A DNA stretch of 64,000 bases from Artemia franciscana (lineage: Eukaryota > Arthropoda > Branchiopoda > Anostraca > Artemiidae): positions 29,105,298 to 29,169,297 of the forward strand of contig NC_088880.1 in assembly GCF_032884065.1 (NCBI RefSeq). The letters run 5' to 3'. The position numbers and the translations under genes are program-made. How positions within the stretch are numbered: position 1 is the first letter of the stretch; each line of letters starts with the position of its first letter. The notes beneath the pieces were generated by a model. That model was given only the letters and a program-made list of their open reading frames with translations. It made no database searches and was not told the DNA's origin. Below are positions 56,514 through 64,000 of this stretch, one piece after another.

Positions 56514-57925
56514 TGGCACTTGGTATTTACCAAGTGACATATAGCGATCGCAAGTTCTGTCGGTCTGTCCCGGTTTTGCTAGTTTGGGCAAAGCTAGGAC
56601 GATGGAATTTGGCAGGCGTATCAGGGACCAGGCGAGTTAAATTAGAAATAGTCGTTACCCCGATTCGACCATCTGGGGGCTGTGGGGGGACGGTTTATTT
56701 GGAAAAATTAGAACAAATGAGGTATTTTTCACTTACGAATGGGTGATCAGATCTTAATGAAATTTGATATTTAGGATATCATGTCTCAGAGCTCTTGTTT
56801 TAAATTCTTACTGGATCTGGTGACATTGGGGGAGTTGGAGGGGGGAACCTAAAATCTTGGAAAACGCTTACAGTGGAGGGATCCGGACGAAACTTGGTGG
56901 GAAAAATAAGCACAAATCTTAGATACGTGATTGACATAATCGGACCGGATCTGATCTCTTTGGGGGAGTTGGGGGGGGGACCTAGTTCGGAAAAATCAGA
57001 AAATTGAGGTATTTTTAACTCGCGCACGGGTGATCGGATCCTAATGAAATTTGATATTTAGAAGGACCTTGTGTCTCAGAGCTCTCATTTTAAATCCTCA
57101 CTTGATCCGGTGACATTGGGGAGAGTTGGAGGAGGAAATCGGAAATCTTGGAAAACGCTTAGAGCGGAGAGATCGTGAAGATACTTCGTGGGAAGAACGC
57201 GCACAAGTTCTAGATACGTGATTGACATAACCAGACTGCATTGACTCTCTTTGGGGGAGTTGGGAAGGTTAATTTGGAAAAATTAGAAAAAATGAGGTAT
57301 TTGTAACTTACGAACGGGTGATAAGATCTTAATGAAACATGATGTTTAGAAGGATCTTGTGCTTCAGAGCTTTTATTTTAAATTCTGACTAGATCCAGTG
57401 ACATTGGGGGGAGTTGGAGAAGGAAACCGGAAATCTTAGAAAACGCTTAAAGTGAAGAGATCGTGATGAAACTTGATGGGAAGAATGAGCACAAGTTCTA
57501 GATACGTGATTGACATAATTGGACCGGATCCGCTCTCTTTGGGGGAGTTGGGGGGATTTCCAGTACTTTGGCGAGTTCAGTGCTTCTTGACGTGCCAGGA
57601 CGATAAAAATTGGTAGGCGTGTCAGGGGACCTTCACAAATTGACTTGATAATAGTCGTTTCCCTGATTCGACCGTCTGGGCGGCTGGAGAGAGAGGAAAA
57701 ATTAGAAAAATTGAGGTATTTTAACTTACGAGTGGGTGATCGAATCTTAATGGATTTTGATAGTTAGAAGGACTTCGTGTCTCAGAGCTCTTATTTTAAA
57801 TCCCAACCGGCATTAAGCCTCTGATTTTCCTTTGAAATCAATCTATTTTTAGAATTTCGCTTGAGCTCATACCATATGAGCTCTTAGCTCTTCCGACCTC
57901 GTCACAAGTGCTCTTATCTCTTGTT
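56514..57925. mobile_element. hairpin-ended non-autonomous element A (internal ~287-bp tandem repeats)
   Basis: Left end: CACTTGGTATTTACCAAGTG at 56,517-56,536 (9-bp arms). Right end: 9-bp arms GAGCTCATA / TATGAGCTC with loop CCA at 57,863-57,883, then 'tcttagctc..tcttgtt'. Between them the 'acttacgaatgggtgatcag'-type anchor recurs at 56,731, 57,018, 57,306 and 57,724 (periods 287, 288, 418). The host satellite unit is cut between 'cagttttt' and 'aagactcagag' with no obvious target duplication. No long open frame. Layout resembles Helentron-type HINEs, but the class is unproven. Confidence 0.75.
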
Positions 57926-58481
57926 AAGACTCAGAGTGATCGTAGGGTGGATACCCCCATTTTGTTCAACGTAATTGAAAGGTCTAAAAATTATGTCTTT
58001 GTGGCTGACAACCCCCCAGAGCCCCCAGGACAAGGGCTGTAAGTCATGCCCTTGTGGCATGTAAGGCACATATAGAAAGTGTGATCGTATAAATTTTGGA
58101 GGGGGCTCATTGGTTTCTTAATCAACTTCTTGAACGTTTCTAAAACGCGGAGTGATCGGAGGAAGGATCCCCCCTTACCTCGTATTTTCCAGAAATGCAT
58201 CTGATAGAAATTTTGAGATGACCATTTGGTATCGTAGAAACTGCGAAAACACCTCATTCGATTGGAAATTGAAAGAGCCAGTGCTTTTTTAAAAGTCAAA
58301 AGCGATTGGAGTGCAATTAACCCCCTTCCCACGCCCATCATTTCCTCAAACACATTCAATCAGAATTTTTAAATAGCCATTTTATTCAAAGTAATTGAAA
58401 GGTTGTATATTATTTCTTTGAGGAAGACATCTCCCCCCATACAGCCCTCAGGGCAAGGGTTGTAAGTTATGCCCTGGGGAC
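57926..58481 (+). repeat. continuation of the ~275-bp monomer array
   Basis: Resumes with 'aagactcagagtgatcgtag', the other half of the unit broken by element A, and runs through two further units to the SINE target site. Confidence 0.8.
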
Positions 58482-58496
58482 ATAAAGTATATATAG

Positions 58497-58825
58497 GTAA
58501 AGGTAAAAAAAGGTAAAGGATACGGCATTAGACTTTACAGTCCGTACCGGCGGTGCTGATCTCCGTTTCTTGGCCCTTCAGCCAGGAAGTGTAATGGGGG
58601 GTTGGGGGCTAGCCATCCTGTGCTTTCGCACACCCTTCCTGTTTACCTTCCCCAGATTTCTCCAGGTACCCATTTAGAGCTGGGTCGACTCTGGCTAAGC
58701 TTACAGAGTCACGCCACTGACCCCCGTCCCAAACTGAAGAATTGGGTACACTGGGATTCGAACCCGCGTCCTCTCAGACAAAGGATCCCGAATCCAGCGC
58801 ACCAACCCACTCGGCCAGGAAGTAT
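58497..58825 (-). mobile_element. tRNA-derived SINE, copy 2, with 15-bp target duplication
   Basis: Flanked by perfect ATAAAGTATATATAG at 58,482-58,496 and 58,826-58,840. The minus strand reads 'ggccgagtgggttggtgcgc' (box A region), 'gcgggttcgaatcccagtgt' (box B), the central block 'gtgactctgtaagcttagcc' to 'ctggagaaatctggggaag', then a 3' part 'ggatggctagcccccaaccc' and a 'ttacctttacc'-type tail. ~329 bp, well preserved and recent by its intact duplication. Confidence 0.92.
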
Positions 58826-59005
58826 ATAAAGTATATATAGAAAGGATGATCGCATAAATTTCGGAGGGGGCTAATTGAATTGGTAGTCAGAACTTGTAGT
58901 GCCCTTTTTAAGATTCAGAGTGATCGGAGAATAAGTTATGTTTTTTAGGATAGCACCCTCACAGTCCTCAGGGCAAGGGTTTTAAGTTAGTCCCTGGGGG
59001 CAAAT

Positions 59006-59009
<4 letters not shown>

Positions 59010-59098
<89 letters not shown>

Positions 59099-59099
59099 G
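59010..59099 (+). repeat. (TA)n followed by (GA)n microsatellite
   Basis: About 32 TA units then about 13 GA units, expanded from the 'ggtatatatag' segment of the ~275-bp monomer. Confidence 0.95.
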
Positions 59100-59559
59100 A
59101 TGATCGCATTAACTTCAGAGGGGTAGGCCTATATTGGATTGGTAAACAGAAGTTCTAGTGCCCTTTGCAAGATTCAGAGTGACCAGAGGATTCTTACCCC
59201 TTCCCCCCACATTCCTCATATGTTCTCAAAATGTATCTGGTAGAAACTTTGAGATGGCCATTTGTTGTCGTAGAAACTTCGAAAAAGGCTCATTTGATTG
59301 GAAATTAAAAGTACTAGTGCCCTTCTTATTAGTCAACAGTGATTGGAGGGCAACAATCCCACCACCCACACCTATCAATTTTCAGAACATATTTAATCAA
59401 AAGTTTGCGATTGCTATTTTGCTGAGCGTTGTTGAAAGTTCTGGAAATTATGTCTCTGACAACCCCCATACCTTCTCAAGACCAGAACATAATTTACACT
59501 TTACTGAAAACAAAATACATTCCAAGGGTTTTCGCTTTGTTTTTACTTGTTCAAAATGT

Positions 59560-60600
59560 TTTTACTAGGTTGATGAAGGGGGGAGTCTTCCCCCTTGCAC
59601 TCTAGTTACAGTGCGAGTGTCTGGTGCCCTTTTTAAGAGTAATAAGAGATAGGATCTTTTGGGAATGATATTAAATTTATTTTTCAGGTCAACTTCAGAA
59701 TGTATAAAATTAAATTAAAAATTATACTGTTTGTGTCAGGATTTAAAAAATTCATTCATCCATTTTGTTCAGCATAGTAGAACGGTCCGGTAACTATGTC
59801 TTCAGGAATATTAGGCATTTTAGCCCCCCATAATTATGTAATTGAACTAATATGCTTTACAGCTAAATATTGCTTTGAAATAAATCAAAATGCATTGTGT
59901 TTATGGTTGTAAATAAGACGCTTCAGCAATGTGTCGAGAACGACTGGGGGCATTAAGGTGAAACTTATGGGGTACTACTATTAATACTTCTGCTCTTACC
60001 ATTTAAATAAATAAAAAGAGTGCAAGTTTGTCCAGGTTCTCAAAGAGCATAAATAGATTTTTTGGGGAATAATATTAAGTTTTATTATTCAGGTCAACTT
60101 CAGAAGGTATAAATTAAATTAAAAATTATACTGTTTGTGTCGGGATCAAAAATTGATGAAAAGTTTCTCCAACATACAAATAACAACTCATACTATGGAT
60201 TCTTATAGAAAAAAAAACTGAAAAGATACACGATATTATTTTTTCCATAAAATAAAAAACAAACATAATTTAATATAAAAATACTTTTCCCACGGGGCAA
60301 GTTTTTTAAAGAAAAGTAAAGAGCTCCATTAAGCCAAGATTGAGCAAAAATTAAGTCAAATAATCTTTCAAGCGTAAAACTACCACAAATCAATATCAAT
60401 AAATGAATAACACTCAAAAGGAACAGAAATTTACAATAAATAGCTGATTCAAACCCAAACCATCAATATTAAAATGACTAGGGCTGATAACCCCCACGCC
60501 TTCTCAAGAGCAGAACACAATTTGCGCTTTACTGAAAACATAATACGTTTGAGACGTTTTCACCTCTCTTACTTTCATAAATAAAAAATTATCAAAACCT
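59560..60600 (+). repeat. 3' part of composite repeat (matches complement of 3.2-4.2 kb)
   Basis: 'ttgttcagcatagtagaacg', 'ggtcaacttcagaaggtata', 'aaaattatactgtttgtgtc', 'aagtaaagagctccattaag' and 'tttactgaaaacataatacg' follow the reverse order of the same blocks at 4.2-3.2 kb. A single ~110-bp monomer lies at about 59,870-59,975. Confidence 0.75.
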
Positions 60601-60860
60601 TAAGGAACAATTGCTTGTATATGTCTAATAAACTGATAATCCACGGTCATTTGTTTTTTCTTTCAGGAAATGAGATCAAATAGTTATTATTAAACTAATT
60701 TTATCAATTAATTAAATTATTCTCATTGTCAAACTGATAAAAATGCCAAGTGTCGCCAAACGCTAGATGACGCTGATAGTTTTTCTTTTGTCGACACTAG
60801 CGTCAGTTCTTACTCTTTATAAGTTACCCTTACTCTTTTGGCATATACCTGAGTTTTTTT
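60600..60860. other. nothing recognised
   Basis: AT-rich; a short imperfect inverted pair 'gacgctgatag' / 'actagcgtcagt' near 60,768-60,808. Confidence 0.5.
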
Positions 60861-60861
60861 T

Positions 60862-62705
60862 ATGGCACTTGGTATTAACCAAGTGACATGTAGCAATCGC
60901 AAATTGTGTCGGTCTGTCTGTCTGTCGGTCCCGGTTTTGCTACTTTAGGCACTTCCAGGTAAGCTAGGACGATGAAATTTGGCAGGCCTATCAGGGACCG
61001 GACCAGATTAAATTAGAAATAGTCGTTTTCCCGATTTGACCATCTGGGGGGGAGTGGGGGCCCGTTAATTCGGAAAAATAGAAAAAATGAAGTATTTTTA
61101 ACTTACGAACGGTTGATCAGATCTTAATGAAATTTGATGTTTGGAAGGATATCGTGTCTCAGAGCTGTTATTTTAAATCCCGACCGGATCTGGTGACATT
61201 GGGGGGGAGTTGGGAGGGGGAAACCTAAAATCTTGGGAAACACTTAGAGTGGAGGGATCGGGATGAAACTTGGTGAGAAAAATAAGCACAAGTCCTAGAT
61301 ACATGATTGACATAACCGGAACGGATTCGCTCTCTTTGGGGTAGTTGGAGGGGGGGTGTAATTCTGAAAAATTAGAAAAAATGAGGTATTTTTAACTTAC
61401 GAACAGGTGATCGGATCTCAATGAAATTTGATATTTGGAAGGATATCGTGTCTCAAAGCTCTTATTTTAAATCCCGACCGGATCTGGTGACATTGGGGGG
61501 AGTTTGGGGGGGACCTAAAATCATGGAAAACGCTTAGATTGGAGGGATCGGGATTAAACTTGGTGGGAAAAATAAGCAGAAGTCTTAGATACGTGATTTA
61601 CATAATTGGAACTGATCCGCTCTATCGGGGGGGGGGGGGGGGGTTAATTCTGAAAAATTAGAAAAAATGATGTATTTTTAACTTACGAAGGAGTGATCGG
61701 ATCTTCATGAAACTTCATATTTAGAAGGACCTCGTAACTCGGATCTCTTTGAAATCTCAACCGGATCCAACGTCATTGGGGGGACCGGAAATCTTAGAAA
61801 ATACTCAAAGCGGAGAGATCAGGATGAAACTGGATGGGAAGAATAAAAACCTGTCTAAGATACGTGACTGACATAACCGGACCGGATTTGCTCTCTTTGG
61901 TAGAGTTGGGGGGGGGGGTAATTTTGAAAATGGAGGTATTTGTAACTTACGAAAAGGTGACCAGATCTTAATGAAATTTGATATTTAGAAGGATCTTGTG
62001 TTTTAAAGCTCTAATCTTAACTTCCGACCAGATCCTGTGACATTGGGGGGAGTTGGAGGGGGAAACCGGAATTCTTGGAAAACGTGAAAATTGGGGTATT
62101 TTTATCTTACGAATAGGTGATCGGATCTTAATGAAATTTGATATTTAGAAGGAATTCATGTCTCAGAGCTCTCATTTCAAATCCCGACCAGATCTTTTGA
62201 CATTGGGGGGAGTTGGAGGAGGAAATCTTGGAAAACACTTGGAGTGGAGGAATCGGGATGAAGCTTGGTGGATAGAATAAGCAAATCACGTAACCGTACT
62301 GGATTCGCTCTCTTTGGGGGGAGTTGGGGGGCGAGTTTGGTGCTTCTGGACGTGTTAGGACGATGAAAGTTGGTAGGCGTGTCAGGGAGCTGCACAATTT
62401 GACTTGATAAAGTCGTTTTCCCAGATTCGATCATCTGGGGGGCTAAAGGGAGAGGAAAAATTAGAAAAAATAAGGTATTTAGAACTTACGAGTGGGTGAT
62501 CGGATCTTAATGAATTTTGATATTTAGAAGGACATCGTGACTCAGAGTTCTTATTTTAAATCCTGACCGGCATTAAGCCTCTGATTTTCCTTTTAAATCA
62601 ATCTATTGATTCTTAGAATTTTGCTAGAGCTCATACCATATGAGCTCTTGGCTCTTAGCTCTTCTTGCCTCGTCACAAGTGCCATATGAGCTCTTAGCTC
62701 TTGTT
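60862..62705. mobile_element. hairpin-ended non-autonomous element B (longer copy)
   Basis: Left hairpin CACTTGGTATTAACCAAGTG at 60,866-60,885 (8-bp arms, ATTA loop). Right hairpin at 62,627-62,647 has the same 9-bp arms as element A. The internal anchor 'cttacgaacgggtgatcgga' type recurs at 61,101, 61,394, 61,681, 61,944, 62,105 and 62,484 (periods 293, 287, 263, 161, 379). The subterminal blocks 'aagctaggacgatgaaattt' and 'tgacttgataaagtcgtttt' are shared with A. Ends '..agctcttgtt'. Confidence 0.75.
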
Positions 62706-62876
62706 CTGTATGTAGGGAGGGCCAGTAGGGCAGTGTATGATCGTTCACGCTTTGATCCTCCTGATCTACAACATTCCGCTGATCCCCCCTTTGAGAACAG
62801 CGTAGCAAGATGGTTTTGGCAATTATCTCAGAAGTGTGATTATGTCAGATGCGACCTTTGGTGTGACACAGACTAG
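62706..62876 (+). CDS. possible coding fragment, unknown
   Basis: After the end of element B an open frame continues to TAG at 62,874: LYVGRASRAVYDRSRFDPPD, LQHSADPPFENSVARWFWQL and SQKCDYVRCDLWCDTD. Its less AT-rich, W/C/D-bearing composition differs from neighbours. Upstream codons lie in element B, so any gene would have to be spliced or disrupted. Not recognised. Confidence 0.2.
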   Translation: MYVGRASRAVYDRSRFDPPDLQHSADPPFENSVARWFWQLSQKCDYVRCDLWCDTD

Positions 62877-63109
62877 TTTCATAAAAAATTTTTTTACGTT
62901 TTCATATTTTTTTTTTCGTTTTCATCTTTTTTTCGAAGTCAGTTAAAATTTCACGTCTAATGAGTGCTCTCAGTCAAGACTTTGGAGACAAGTTGGAAAT
63001 TATTTGATGTCTTCGTTAACAATTTGAAACCATATCAAATTATGGGTGAGGGAATTTTCAATGCCGCATTTACCAGTATTATGTTAAAAACGATCAGAAA
63101 TTAAAATAA

Positions 63110-63350
63110 AAACAAGTTTTTAACTGAAAGTAAGGTGTAACATTAAAACTTAAATCGAACAGAAAATATTACATATATTAAGGGGTTCGCACCCTAGGGT
63201 CATTCTTAAAGAATTGGAACCAAATTCGAACTTTAGCGCAAAGAGTGAGGTATTGTCTAGGGGGCGAACCCCCTTATATACGTAATAATTTATGTTCGTT
63301 TTAAGTTTTAATGTTGCTCCCTACTTTCACTAAAAAAAGCTTGTTTTTTT
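63110..63350. repeat. Q-family terminal stem-loop, isolated copy
   Basis: The left arm 63,118-63,185 ('gaaagtaaggtgtaacatta') and the right arm 63,228-63,335 ('ttttaatgttgctccctact') are imperfect complements; both carry the 'ggggttcgcaccc' / 'gggggcgaaccccc' palindromic core. The body of the element is absent. Confidence 0.75.
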
Positions 63351-63354
63351 TAAA

Positions 63355-63670
63355 ATTTAATTCCTAAGTTATGTTTGACTAGTTCTTATAAATTAAGCAT
63401 ATGAGTTAGATTTTTGAGCGGGATAGGTCACAAAATATGCGAGGGGGTAATGACAGAGTTATTAACCTCCCCCCCCCCCGTTTGCGTGTAAATCTTCACC
63501 TGAACCTCTCGGTATCTCAACGGTTTATTTGGTTAGAGGTTTTTGTAAAACCAAAGAATTTATAATTTTTGCTGTTGAAACACTAATTCTCTAGAACAGC
63601 TGAAAAATTACATTGAGAACTGGTGCAGTCTGTCAAGTGGTCTAGGATCTAGCAGTGCAAACAGGTCAAG
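63355..63670. other. nothing recognised
   Basis: AT-rich, C10 run at ~63,469. No supported feature. Confidence 0.5.
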
Positions 63671-63673
63671 GTA

Positions 63674-63982
63674 CTTGTCGGTCATTGGAAACACATTGAA
63701 GAATTACCCTTAGGTTACATCTCAGAAAACCGGTTTCGTAGCTACAAAACAAGTGATGGATGATACAATACATTGGACTTAGACAGAATGCATTAGACTT
63801 GTATAATTTGGGCTATATATTAACAGAATAGGGGTGGGGGTTAGGATAGGTTACATTCGGTTGGGTTAGGTTAGGCTTCCATGATGTTTGCTTCTAAAGT
63901 ATTATTCTATCATCATGGTTATTATTTGTCATTAGGATTAACCTAACTTCGCTCCTTCGGTGTGTTTCCAATAACCGACAAG
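63674..63982. mobile_element. TIR-bearing MITE, ~309 bp, TA target (Tc1/mariner-like?)
   Basis: CTTGTCGGTCATTGGAAACA at the left end and its complement (one mismatch) at 63,961-63,982 form terminal inverted repeats. Weaker pairing extends to ~48 bp ('ttaggtta' shared). Both ends abut TA (63,672-63,673 and 63,983-63,984), as expected for Tc1/mariner-type insertion. No coding capacity. Confidence 0.75.
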
Positions 63983-64000
63983 TACCCGAACCAACTGTAC

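Larger units (their letters stand above)
55257..59560 (+). repeat. ~275-bp monomer array / composite repeat, forward copy
   Basis: Starts with 'agagtgatgtgggcacaatt' and 'agaccagggcacttcgtatc'. Units then repeat 'attggaaattgaaaggg', 'gtcaaaagtgattggagggc', 'ccccaaacacatccaatcaa', 'gggcaagggttgtaagttat' and 'gattcagagtgatcag'. Interrupted by element A (56,514-57,925) and a SINE (58,497-58,825). It is the inverted relative of 3190-5320 and shares its monomer with 22.5-25.1 kb. Confidence 0.85.

Noticed and set aside
58730-58825. Functional tRNA gene (box B 'ggttcgaatcc' on the minus strand)
   Set aside because: It continues into a SINE body with a 15-bp target duplication, so it is a SINE head rather than a tRNA gene.
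63850-63880. Arthropod telomere repeat (TTAGG)n
   Set aside because: Only two or three imperfect units inside a MITE, far too short for telomeric sequence.
1-64000. LTR retrotransposon, endogenous retrovirus or Polinton
   Set aside because: No gag/protease/integrase/envelope-like or capsid-like sequence and no paired LTRs were recognised; all reverse transcriptases seen are LINE type.

Overview
This is eukaryotic, AT-rich, gene-poor, repeat-rich DNA. The one host gene I recognise is the 3' part of METTL17 (mitochondrial methyltransferase-like protein 17, the animal form of yeast Rsm22). The repeat content (several LINE clades, tRNA-derived SINEs, MITEs and large dispersed repeats with internal tandem units) suggests an invertebrate. 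The style of the dispersed repeats makes me think of a branchiopod crustacean such as the brine shrimp Artemia, but that is a recollection, not something proven here.

1-17 kb: METTL17 on the + strand, five exons (1-99, 5421-5501, 13582-13714, 14672-14816, 16828-16921). They join in phase into 183 codons plus a stop. The exons total 552 bp, and the introns between them hold dispersed repeats, a CT tract, a T65 run, a 65-bp minisatellite and inverted repeats that bracket exons. 18.3-21.2 kb: a nearly full-length LINE on the - strand, one reading frame with four stops. 21.4-25.2 kb: a foldback, then arrays of a ~110-bp and a ~275-bp monomer. 25.4-27.7 kb: ~268-bp units with a 129-bp insertion and a foldback. 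27.7-41.1 kb: a LINE graveyard (CR1-like, RTE-like and other pieces on both strands). 43.2-44.2 kb: two unrecognised minus-strand open frames, one with a nearby polyadenylation signal. 44.2-47.9 kb: a young-looking LINE on the + strand with about four breaks. 50.7-51.3 kb and 58.5-58.8 kb: tRNA-derived SINEs. 53.0-54.6 kb: a LINE fragment and a hAT-like MITE. 55.2-60.6 kb: an array of the ~275-bp monomer, interrupted by a hairpin-ended element (56.5-57.9 kb) and a SINE. 60.86-62.7 kb: a second copy of that hairpin-ended element. 63.7-64.0 kb: a TIR-bearing MITE.

The most unusual part is a set of dispersed repeats with short 5' hairpins (8-9-bp arms, 2-4-nt loop), hairpins near their 3' ends and internal tandem repeats. 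Element A sits inside a satellite unit, so its empty site can be read from neighbouring units. This suggests a non-autonomous, perhaps Helentron/HINE-like group that carries, and may seed, the local satellites. I recognise no LTR retrovirus-like element, CRISPR array, rRNA gene or intact tRNA gene.
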